Shown: positions 34,982-45,427 of the stretch, one piece after another
Position numbering within the stretch: the first letter of the stretch is position 1
Layout: every line of letters begins with the position of its first letter
NCBI GenBank assembly: GCA_022695795.1
Contig: MU404073.1
Coordinates: forward strand, 434,001 to 498,000
Length of the DNA stretch: 64,000 nucleotides
Direction: 5' to 3'
Origin: Biscogniauxia marginata
Taxonomy: Eukaryota; Ascomycota; Sordariomycetes; Xylariales; Xylariaceae
Translations under genes and position numbers: made by a program
Notes under the pieces: model-generated
What the model was told of the DNA's origin: nothing
Databases searched by the model: none
Seen by the model: only the letters and a program-made list of their open reading frames with translations

Positions 34982-37595
34982 TCAGAGGCCAAACCCATTA
35001 TCGAAATTATTGATATACAGGTCCCAGCTAGCGTCACTAAAGAGTCCGCTATCAATATTTAGTTGGTGATTGCAGAGGTTTTGCGGTATTGTTCCTTGAT
35101 CATGAGATCGAGCGGCATCAAACCCGAAATCAGGTCCAGTATACTCTAGAACAGGCATAGAGTTGTGGAAACTCGAAGAGCTTGTATTGGTTCTTGCACC
35201 AAAGGCCTCGTCTGTAAAAAAGTTGTCTCGTGTGTCGCTTTGTAGCCGACGCCTCTTCCCTGTGCGCATCCCCGGAGTATCTGGATTAGTATTTATAGAT
35301 GACTCAGTAACTATTGGCTGATCCTGGCCATCTTCTACCGGCCTTAAAAGGGTCGGTTTCGATATACTATCTGGAATTTCCCCATGGAACTGCGTAGTCA
35401 ATTTATCCAGTAGGGCTTTTAACGCAGCGTAACAGCGACCTGCACTAGCCCATCTAGTTCCCAATGCTTCAAGTAGCTTCAGGCAATGGCCTATGTCTCT
35501 ATTTCTAAGTAATTAGAAAAGGCCGCAAATCTGTGGCGGAAAGAGAAGAAGGGCCAGGGCAATATAGAGTGACGAGATGAAACAACGTACAATCTAGCTT
35601 TCGTAAACGGATACAACCCTAGGAGGCTTGCAAAGGCTGAAACTAAACCTGCCATCCACATTGTCGATAGTGTTCCCGGCCATGCCATCAGCAAAGCGTT
35701 GTTCGAGTGGTTCTTTATTTTTAGTATCACAGCACGACTCCCCCCGAGAGCGGTCTGAAGACAAGACCGGAAGTCTACCCTGTCAATGGGAAGAGAAAGG
35801 AAAGGTCGATTTACTAGTAATATGAGATGGCTGTAGAGTGTAGCGAAGAGGACATCGTATCGTTGTTCTGTTGGAAGTGCATCGGAATCATCGCCTTCTT
35901 GGAGCGCCGAAGGAAGGCTATTCCACCAGGCATGGACCCTAGTTGTGACCTCTGCAACCTTATCGCGCGTGACTTCCCGACTATGAAGTGATTTGTGTAG
36001 TAGGTCAAGAATTTCGCCCACTAGCTTCGAATATGTTGCCAAGTAACCTAGAACGTACTCATTAGCTCTCCTCGCGGAACTGGCACGATGCTCGGCCGGA
36101 CTATTCTCTGATACGCTAGCAGCAGTGCCCGGGCTTCGTGACAACGGCCTATTTAACTGGTCTAGTGTGTCGTGACGTTCAATATGACTTCGAGTATAAT
36201 CATTATTGGGGAGATGAGCAAGAATTTCGTCTTCGGGCGCTGAGCGAGGCGCGTTAGGTTTGTCATCAGTTCGGACGGGTCTATGAAGCTCGACCATAGC
36301 AGGGATGCAAACATCGATATCGGAGTCCCCTATAATGTGTCAGTTACCTAGATCTGGAACCTTACACCCATCTTCTCGGATCCCATTGCCCAAAGGTTAC
36401 GCTAATTTAAGGAAGGAAATAGGCAGGAACCACGGATAGCTAGTGCTACATACTACGAAGACTATTAGTACCAATTATAGGCATAGAACGGGCTAGAGCC
36501 TCGTATGAACAGCGATGACTCTACGCCGTGATCTGAAAGGTCTTTAAACTGACCGTATTCCGAGGGGGAGTCCTAGAGCCTGACTAACTGCGACGCCAAA
36601 AGTCAGTGACACTGAAGGTCTCCAAGAAGGGTTTAAAAGAAAACGTGAGCTCCAAAATAACACTTATAGAAGCATGCAAAAAGAAAGACAGCTTCTCAAC
36701 AGGTCTGTCAAAGATGGAAAGGAGAATTTTCAATTCACATACGGTGTCTATCCATGACGTATGCACACCAGAATATCCGCTTGCGGATCTCACAGACACG
36801 GTGAGGTAGCTGAACGTAGCGTAGAGGGCATCTGTGATAGCCAGCATGGTAGATGAGCCGCGTTAGAGTCCCGTGAATGGTTGATGCAGCTCGTAATGAC
36901 ATGGTGGTCATCAGATATAGCTCAGCAGCAAAAAGCGCCTGGAGAGATGGCGAATCGGTATCGCTAGATAGAGCTCCCAATAGAGACGTCAGGACCGAGG
37001 GTGAGCGGATTTGCGCCTCGGGCCCAAGCCCATGCTGGCCGCGAGCTGATGCTGCAATATTGAAGATACATTGGAATGACACTGCTCGGCAGATCTTGGT
37101 ACGTAGATCGGGAGGTACGCGCGAAGGAGTGCTGGACTCTGAGCCCTCCTCGTAGAATTGATTCACTTGGTCGAAGAAAGTTGGGCCGTGAAGAAAGGGG
37201 AAAAGGGGATGCCAGATCTGGAAGTAATACACGAGAAGGGACCTAGCTAATTCAGGAGGAGGCGGGTTTCCGAGCCCTGGCACATCAACATCGTAAGACC
37301 ACCTTCCTAGGTCCCGGCATAGGTCGGCCTCGGGAGTAGGATTGAGTCCGCAGGTGGGCTCATCCTGTTGGCAGTCTGGCGTTGCGAGGAAGCTCGAGAC
37401 GGGGCGGGGATCAGGAGCACCGGCACTGTCACCGACTTGGTCCGACGTTGCAAATGCTCTCAGGACCGTGTCGACGAAGAAGACACCGCTAGAACTGCCA
37501 ATGAACTCGCTCTTATCCGGTCGGGATGCCACAAAGGTGCCTATCTCGATAGGCGGGATTGTGTCGGAGTTGGTACCTTTCATAGCCGCCATCAT
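34982..37595 (-). CDS. Fungal_trans-domain regulator lacking a zinc cluster, with a one-base frame slip
   Basis: Exons 37595-36743, 36587-36554, 36329-35591 and 35504-34982, about 715 codons. Middle homology region is clear: KSEFIGSSSGVFFVDTVLRAF, ARSLLVYYFQIWHPLFPFLHGPTF, KICRAVSFQCIFNIAAS, AELYLMTTMSLRAAS, LTRLIYHAGYHRCP, EIRKRIFWCAYVMDRH-LSQALGLPLGI-R, SDIDVCIPAMVELHRP, and C-terminal SHLILLVNRPFL and TRWASAGRCYAAL. No zinc cluster precedes ATG 37595; about 150 bases upstream the AT-rich island begins. Odd: exon 2 ends ATA-CG before GTCAGT and exon 3 begins GGGAC after TATAG, one G too many to give R-D in frame. It may be a decayed gene, an indel error in a G run, or a DNA-binding-less partner of the facing zinc-cluster protein. 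Confidence 0.8.
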
Positions 37596-37760
37596 TCATT
37601 GGCTCAAGTGAGCTTCGTCTCCACCTACGGCCACGAAAGTGAGAATAGAGACGGCCGGTGTTGAGGTTTAAGTTTAAGTACCTAGGTACGGTAATTCAGA
37701 GATATTTATAAGTGGGCGAATAAAATACGGGCAAGTAAATAATCAAATAAGTCAACCGGG
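37596..37760. other. Border between gene space and the AT-rich island
   Basis: Normal composition up to about 37,760 (GGGGCCACGAGCCACC), including a GTACCTAGGTAC palindrome at 37,678-37,689. From there the sequence switches within about 30 bases to nearly pure A/T. The missing 5' part of the Fungal_trans gene would have to lie here or beyond. Confidence 0.6.
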
Positions 37761-37826
37761 GCCACGAGCCACCTTAAAATAACTTTATTTTTAAATGAAC
37801 TTCTTTTAAATAAATAAGTATATAAC

Positions 37827-37870
37827 GTACTATATAAGTAAATAAACAAAATAAGCTCGCGAACGAGATT
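37827..37870 (-). repeat. Degenerate copy of the island-edge repeat (minus orientation)
   Basis: Read on the minus strand it matches, with RIP-like differences, the plus-strand sequence at 50,668-50,712 and 61,642-61,687, centred on the shared core TCGTTCGCGAGCTT (37,851-37,866). It lies near the left edge of the island. Probably part of an older repeat family into which the LTR elements inserted. Confidence 0.55.
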
Positions 37871-38337
37871 TTATAATTATTATATTTTTAACTATTAAAA
37901 ATTATTTATACCGCATTAAAATTAATTAATAATTATTATTATTTAAATTATTTTATTTAACTTTGTACTTTAAAAACTAAATACCTTTTTTATATTAAGT
38001 ATTTAATTTTTTAAAACGTAATTTATATTAATTAATTAATTATATTTTTTAAGTTAAAACTTTTTAAAATTAAAAATAAAATTAATTAAAACTCCTCGAA
38101 ATTTAAATTATTAAACATTTCTTTATTTATTATATAAATATATATATTATAACTAGTTTAATTATATATATTATATCGTTTTCGTTTAATTATAACTTTT
38201 TAAAACCCTTTTTATTATTATTATTAATATTAAATAATTTATAAAAATAATTATTTTATTTATAATTACTTACTTTTAGTTTTATATTATTTATTAAAAA
38301 TAAATTCTTTTATTTTATAATAAAAATATTTTATATA

Positions 38338-38715
38338 TGTTACGAACCAACAGGGGTTGGAAAGGTGGATGGTCATGTGAACATGGGTCACGTGACCTAT
38401 AGTAGCATTCTCTGTTGCTTTCACAGAGAATGAGAGAGAATGATTGAGGATGTTAGGCACTATCCCAGGAGGAAATTAAGTATAAAAGGGATAGGATTTC
38501 TTATGTATTTAGTTATTTATTCTCTAGCTATTAATTTAAGATTATAGTTATTCTTTAATATTATAGTGAGAATACTTTAAAACCTCTCTAACGAATATAA
38601 TATTATGAATTAATTAAACTAATCTTAACTTATTATTACTTTTAAATCAAGAAAACCTAATACGTACTTACTTATAAAGTTAGTTAACTAAGAACATATA
38701 AGGAGGTTCGTTACA
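38338..38715 (+). repeat. 5' LTR of Gypsy copy 1
   Basis: 378 bases from TGTTACGAACC to GGTTCGTTACA, with inverted TG...CA ends. It is one of the least mutated parts of the island and contains a CACGTGAC motif, a GAGAGAATGA repeat pair and a possible TATA box (AAGTATAAAAGGGA, 38,478-38,491). Matches, in part, the truncated LTR at 45,360, the LTR at 53,364 and reverse copies at 50,271 and 51,335. Confidence 0.8.
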
Positions 38716-38999
38716 TTTTAATAGCTCCTTAATTAGTGCTTAACATTAGTTCAAGAGAAAGGACTTTTAATTAAATAATCCCAGGACAAGCATGCCCCTT
38801 AAAACCAGAGGGTAACAAGAAAAGAAATAAATAAGAGAACAACAATTAATAAGCTCTTAAACGAAAGCTTTAAGTCTTTTTACGGTATAATAAAAAGGTT
38901 TAAAGGAACCAACATAAGAGTTTATTATAGTTATAACTAAAAAAGAGTCATAAGAAGACATCTCGAAAGCTTAGTAAGAAGAATCATCTAAAAAAAAAA

Positions 39000-41900
39000 A
39001 AGAGGAGAAAGAAAAAACACCTAAAAAAGAAAATAAATAAGCAAAACAACCTCTACCTTTTAAAAACAAGTAACTACCTTTAAACGATAGCGACCCTAAT
39101 AACTTAAACGACGAAAACAATATAATAACCCTAAACGTAAAAGGTTTTAAACTTATTACACCTAGCAAATATAATAAGTTAAGCGATTTAGAGGGATTTT
39201 TAATCTAGGTTAAAACCTACTTACGATTCTATTATAAAACGATTACTATTAAGGAATAAAAGGTTCTCACGGTATTTTAACTCCTCGCTAGAACCGCCTT
39301 AACCTGGTTTTAACCAGTGTTAAAGGATTATTTAGAAAACGGATTAAACGCTTAAAAAAACACGAAAAAAGTCTTCAAGAATTATAAGGAGTTTAAAAAA
39401 CAACTTAAGTCTATATTCGGCAATCTAATTCTTAAGTAACAAGCCGAAGCTCGACTTTATAAATTACGACAAAATAAAAAGGCTTTAAATTACATTATTA
39501 AGTTTAAGAAACTCGCAAGCTAATTATAATTACTTATTAAAAGTTTATACTACTTATTTTATTAAGGATTAAAAAATTATATAAAAAATAAGTTATATAA
39601 AATAAACTTATATAAAGAAAAGAACTTAAGAAAGTTTAATAACTACGTTATAATGGCAATTACCATCGATAACGAGAACTTTAAACGATACTTTAAAAAG
39701 AAAAAAACGGTATAACGAAAGAATAGCGATTAACTAAAAAGAGGAAATTACAAAAGCGGTATTAAAACCAAAAAAGGCATTAAAACTAAGTTAAACCCCA
39801 TTAAAATTAACGTTATTTAAAAGGAACAAAAGAAACAAGATAAATTAACTATTAAATGTTTTAACTATAAAAAAAAAGAACATTATAAAAACGAGTGCCG
39901 AAGTCTTAAGAAACAGGAACTAAGAACAAGAGGGATTTCTTAACCCGAGAAAAAAGCCGCCGAAACAAGGGTTTAATTCGAAAACAACAAAGAAATAAAC
40001 TAAGTATTTATTATCGGTATTATTAAGGCAAAGAAAATCGAGGAAACCCTTGCAGAAAAAGTTTATAAATTTTATTAAATTAATCGTAAAAACTATTTAG
40101 AGAATAACCATTTATATTTAAAATATCTTACATTAAAACAAGCTAAACAAGGATATAACGAAGGCGAATTATTATATAAATATAATAATTATAAGTTAAG
40201 ATACGACTTAGGAATTAAATCGAATTATAATAATTTATATTAAAGCCATTATAATAACGACAAATGCGAAACCTATTAAAAAAGAAGTTAATATAACAAC
40301 TTAAACGAAAGGTTTTATATAAATAATAATTACGATATTTATTAAAACTCAAAAAAACATATATCGTTATATTAAAGCTTTTATATTAATAACGTTTATT
40401 AAGTACATAAAAGTTTTAAGAATAAAACTAGTTATTATTCTTAAAAACTAGAAAGTAATAACATAAAAGAAAATAAGTGTATCTGCGATAACATCCCACG
40501 ATGGCCACATTTTTCTTGAGCATGTTATCTTTACCCCGGTTCCGAAAGAAGTAACGAAGTAATTGTTAAAGGTTGCATGTGTTACATCTCGGTACTATGC
40601 GACGTACACGACTTGCTCGGAGCAGGTTTCAAAGAAGACAAGATTAAAGAAGAATTATGGGAATTATGGAAGGGACTGCATCTTCCATAATGGCTCGAAG
40701 AATAAACTAAATACGACATTAATTTATTCGGCTTTATAAAAAAACACTTAATAAAGTAATAAGCAAAAACACGTACGACTAAATAGGGCTATAAATAAAT
40801 CATTAAAATATACTTCAAAAAAAAAAAGGAAAACTTTTAAAAATTAATATAAACTTAAGGGGAAATATCGAGATACCTTTAATAAGTAAACTTAAGAATT
40901 ATTCTTTTTATTCGAGGATAATCTAGAACTTTAAGAAATTCCGAGTTAATAAAATAAATTTAAGTTATAAAAAGGCTCTCGAAAAAGAATTAAAGTTTTA
41001 ATATATAAGGTTTTATATAAAGAATAAACCTTTTACCCCTTATTATGTAAAAGGTAATTAAAGAGACTGTTTAAATAATGATTACTAGAAACACGCTCTC
41101 ATGAAAGCCTAAGAATGAAAGGACATCCGGGCTATAACAACTAAAAGAAAACTAAAGGAAAAGGAACGTGGAAAACCAAAAAACGGCAAAGGCTCTCGCT
41201 AGTAAGGCAGCGAGAAGCCATAAATAGCAAGTCCTTATATAAAGTCTAGTCGAGACTTGATAATACCATTAAAACTAAAATTAAGTATAATAAAAGGGAG
41301 TACAAAGCCTTTATAAACTTAAAAGCAAATAAAAGCTATATCTTAACTAAAATAGCTTAAAAAAACAAAATATTATAAATATATAAATAAAATTTATATT
41401 AATTACGGAACTTCGAAAGATATATATTTAGTTACGAGAATAACAAAGTATTAAAAGAGATAATCCCTCTCTTGATAACCATTTAAAGACACCCCGAGTA
41501 AGTCATTTTTAATATTATATATATATTAAATCACGACATAATACTAGGGATGAATTAACTTAAAAAAAGTAATTCATAAATAAATTTCAAGATAAACACG
41601 CTTTATTAGAATTAAAAACAGGAGGAGTTAACTACTACGGGTTACGAGATAAGTACCGCAAGTAACTTTAAAGAAACGAATACAAAAACGAAATATATCG
41701 CTTATATAATTTAAGTAACCAAACTTGAAAATCCAATAAAAAAAGTACCGCGCGAATACCTTTATTTCCATAAATTATTTAGAAATAAAACAAAAAAAAA
41801 TTACTAAAATATAACTAATGGAATTATTAAATTTACTTTAAAAAAGAAAAACAACTAAAATTATTCTTAATATATCTTATAAATTAAGAAAAATAAAAAG

Positions 41901-44655
41901 CACTATAAAAAGGAATCTAGAAGGATCTCGATAAAGGATATATTTAAGAGTTAAAATCCTCGTTAAGATACCCGGTAATTATAATACTTAAAATCGACAA
42001 AAACGAGAAGCAATATATTAATAAAAAAGGAAACCTAGTATGGCGATAAGTAATCGACTACCGACACCTCAATAAAATAACCAAAAAAAACAGGTACTTA
42101 TTACTACTAATAAAACTCATAAAAGGACAAATTAACAAGGCCTAAATCTTCATAGTATTAAACCTTCGCAATAAATATTATATAATCAAAATGACTAAAA
42201 GACATAAACAATATATAGCCTTCCGAATAATATATAAATATTATAAATATAAAGTTATACCATTTAAACTTACCAATACACCCGCTACATTTTAACATAT
42301 AATTATAATAGTTCTTTGCAAGTTTCTAAACAAATTTATATTTATTTACCTAAATAATATACTAATTTACTTAAAAAACGAGAAAAAACATAAAAAACAT
42401 ATAAAGCAAGTATTAAAAACCCTAGAAAAGGCGAACCTACTCGTTTATTCGACTAAAAGTGAATAACATATTAAAAAACTAAACTATTTAAGGTTTATAA
42501 TAAGTCCAAGAGAAATCCGTATTTAAAAAGGAAAAATAATAATAATTAAGGATTAACTAAAACCTAAAAATGTTACAAATATACACGTATTTCTTGGCTT
42601 TATTAATTATATTAAACAACTCATTAAAGATTTCGGGCGTATCGCTAAACTATTAACGGAATTAATTACCTTAGTAAAAACAAGAAAGGTTTTCCATTTT
42701 ACTAAAAAAGCTAGACAGGCTTTTTAACAACTAAAGGAAATTATAACTAATAAAGTTATATATAAACTTTTAAACGAAAATAAAAAGAAACGATTAAAGA
42801 TAAACGCCTTAAATTTCGCTATTAAAGCAGTTTTAAAGCAGTTAAAAGATAATAAGAAATAATACCCAGTCGCGTACCTATTTAAAGCACTACATAATAT
42901 TAAATTAAACTATTAAATCTATAACAAGAAACTATTAATAGTTATTAAAGCACTAGAAAAATAAGAACTATAACTTAACGAAACAAAAGAACTTATTAAC
43001 ATTTATTTAAATCATAAGAACCTTACACGATTTATAATAACATAAACGCTTAATTAAAGACACGAGCGTTAAATGATTTTCTTGTTTAAATTCAATTTTA
43101 AAATCTAGTACATTAAAAGAAAGGAAAATATCTAAATAAATCTTCTTAATAAAAAGGGAGATTATAAATCAAAAATCAATAAAAGAAATATCTAGATATT
43201 TAAGCAACAAAATAACGAATTAGTTGTATTAACTTACATGCGAATTAATATAAGAAACTAAAAATAACGTTTCAAGGAAAATTACAGCTAAAAAGAAAAA
43301 TAATTATAGTCTTAATAAGAATCCAGCGATAAACTTCTCTTATACAAGGAAAAGGTATATATATTAAAACGAGTATAAAACGAATTCGTTAAAGAATTTT
43401 ATAAACATCCTTTACATAGCCACTAAAGGATTTTCAAAACAATAAAACGACTTTAAGAAAAATTTAACTTTCTAAGAATACGACAAATAGTTAAAAGAAT
43501 TATAAAGAATTATAATATCTATAATAAGGCTAAAGCATTACGATATAAACCATATAAATTATTATAATTAACCTAGATATTTAACAAGGCGTGGTACACA
43601 ATTACATGGGATTTCGTAGTGAAATTCTTAGAGTTAAAAGATTTTATTATAGGAGTACTTTATAACAGCATATAGGTAATTGTTAATAAACTCACGAAAT
43701 ACGCTTATTTCTTACTATTTAACAAATCGAGCATAATAAAACAATTAGCTTTTAGCTTCTTAAGAAAGTATATTAATAAACATGGGTTACTAAAACGCGT
43801 TGTTTTAAATAGAGATAAGTTATTCACGTTAAAATTTTGAATTAATTTAATAAAACGAATAGGAATTAAATAAAAGTTATTTATAACGTATCACCCTTAA
43901 ATAAACGAGTAAACAAAGAGATTAAACTAAATAATAAAATAATATTTATAAAACTATGTTAATTAAAAAATAAATAATTAAGTAAATTTATTATTAATAG
44001 CTTAAATAGTATATAACACTTCGATTAATAAAGACATAAAAATGTCACTACACGAGGTAATATATAGGTAAAAAGCGGAAGTTTAAAAACAACTAATTAA
44101 ACTTATAAAAGTATTAAGAGTCGAAATAAAAGCCCCGAGAGCAGAAATACTATCTAAAAAGGTCTAGGTAGTATAATAACAGCTATAAAAAGAATTACAA
44201 TTTATTTAAGATAAAATAACAAAGTACTATAATAAAAAAAGAATTAAGGGACTAATTCTTAAAAAAGAAAACATGGTTTACTTACTCTATTAACAACAAA
44301 ACGCAACATTAAAAACACCTTAAATTAAAATAAAGCGATTTAATAAAAAACTTAAATTTAAGAAATTAAAATTATATAAAATCGAAAAGGTTATTTTAAA
44401 AGTTAATTATAAATTAATATTATTAAAAAGATCTAAAATATATTTTGTATTTCATGTTTCGCTTTTAAAATTAACACTAAATAACGCCATACCAAAAAAC
44501 CAATTAGAATTTAAAAAAAACCCTAATAAATACGAAATAAAAAAGATACTAGATTTAAAACGAGTCGAAAATCAATTACAGTATTTTGTTAAATAGGAAA
44601 GCTACCCACTCGAGAAAAACACTTAAAAACCACTTAAACATTTAAAAAATTTAAC
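39000..44655 (+). pseudogene. gag-pol remnant of Gypsy copy 1
   Basis: No intact frame. Visible pieces: C-F-N-Y...H-Y...C (CCHC knuckle with the second Cys changed to Tyr), NHDIILGMN before a stop where the family has Trp, VIDYRHLNKIT, a YLNNILIY where the reverse transcriptase metal-binding motif has two Asp, HPLH-x-H integrase zinc-binding residues, and a chromodomain end with stops replacing Trp/Gln. The two catalytic Asp to Asn changes are G-to-A transitions. The product cannot be functional. Confidence 0.85.
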
Positions 44656-44659
44656 GAAT

Positions 44660-45359
44660 AAACTTAAGAACTTTTACCGCCAGAACCTAGATCGCCTAGA
44701 GGGATTTAAGGACCCGGGTCGTGATCTAGTTAAGACCAGTCGAAAAAGGGGAAAACCTTCAAAACAAGCACGTCTTGCTTAGATTCAAACTAACGTAACG
44801 ATTCCTTTGTACGTTGTTATTCTTCATTAAGACGCTATTGCTTTGCCTTAAAAAGCTTTTACTCCTTTAGCTCATCTAAGTTTTTAAGTTTACGCTAAAC
44901 AAATTTTACTTCTCGCTCGCGAAAAAACTTAAACTATTAATTTAAACGAGATATACGAATTAAAAGCTTTTAAAGGTTTTAAAAAATATGTCGATACTTC
45001 TTAAAAGCCGTATATTTCTCCTTATTAATACGCAGTTTTTTTAAACGAATATTTTTTAAGGAATTAAAAAAAATACAATTTCTGTCGTATTAAAAAATAT
45101 TTACCTTAATATAGTTTTAACACTTTTTACGGCCTTTTAACATCTTATAAGTAAAGCCTCGATTAAAATAATAAAAACATAATATAACTTCGAAACTAAA
45201 CTCGGCGATCGCGGAAACTAGCTTATAACAATATTCAATAAAACTCTTCTTTGAATCTAGTTAAGAACGTTTAATTATCTTTCTTAAAAACATAATAAAG
45301 AATAACAAATATTAACTTAAAGCGTTTTAAGGACAAAACAAGTTAAAAAGGAGAAATAA
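44660..45359 (+). repeat. Conserved segment between chromodomain and 3' LTR (copy 1)
   Basis: About 700 bases after the chromodomain and before the LTR, less mutated at its start (44,690-44,790 is GC-richer, with RKRGKPSKQARL in one frame, an AT-hook-like basic motif). Recognisably the same segment follows the chromodomain in the fragment at 52,700-53,363 and, reversed, in copy 4 at 54,562-55,200. Function unknown; could be the polyprotein tail or an untranslated region. Confidence 0.55.
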
Positions 45360-45427
45360 TATTACGAATTAATAGGGATTAAAAAGGTAAATAGTTATAT
45401 AAATATAGGTCACGTGACTTATAATAG

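Larger units (their letters stand above)
38338..45427 (+). mobile_element. Ty3/Gypsy chromodomain-type retrotransposon, copy 1 (degenerate)
   Basis: 5' LTR 38,338-38,715, internal region 38,716-45,359, 3' LTR present only as its first 68 bases (45,360-45,427: TATTACGAATT...CACGTGAC...AATAG). Order of remnants on plus: Gag zinc knuckle about 39,856-39,905, protease about 41,526-41,560, reverse transcriptase about 42,048-42,370, RNase H, integrase zinc-binding 43,395-43,470 and catalytic about 43,589 onward, chromodomain about 44,595-44,650. That order (integrase last, then chromodomain) identifies a Gypsy chromovirus-like element. All frames contain many stops. The 3' LTR is cut where copy 2 begins. 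Confidence 0.85.

Noticed and set aside
36584..36847. 87-codon minus frame
   Set aside because: It overlaps the end of an exon and a 155-base intron of the Fungal_trans gene; the spliced model explains the conserved residues better.
38971..39168. 65-codon minus frame in the island
   Set aside because: Antisense to gag remnant, Phe/Ser/Leu-rich because of A/T bias.
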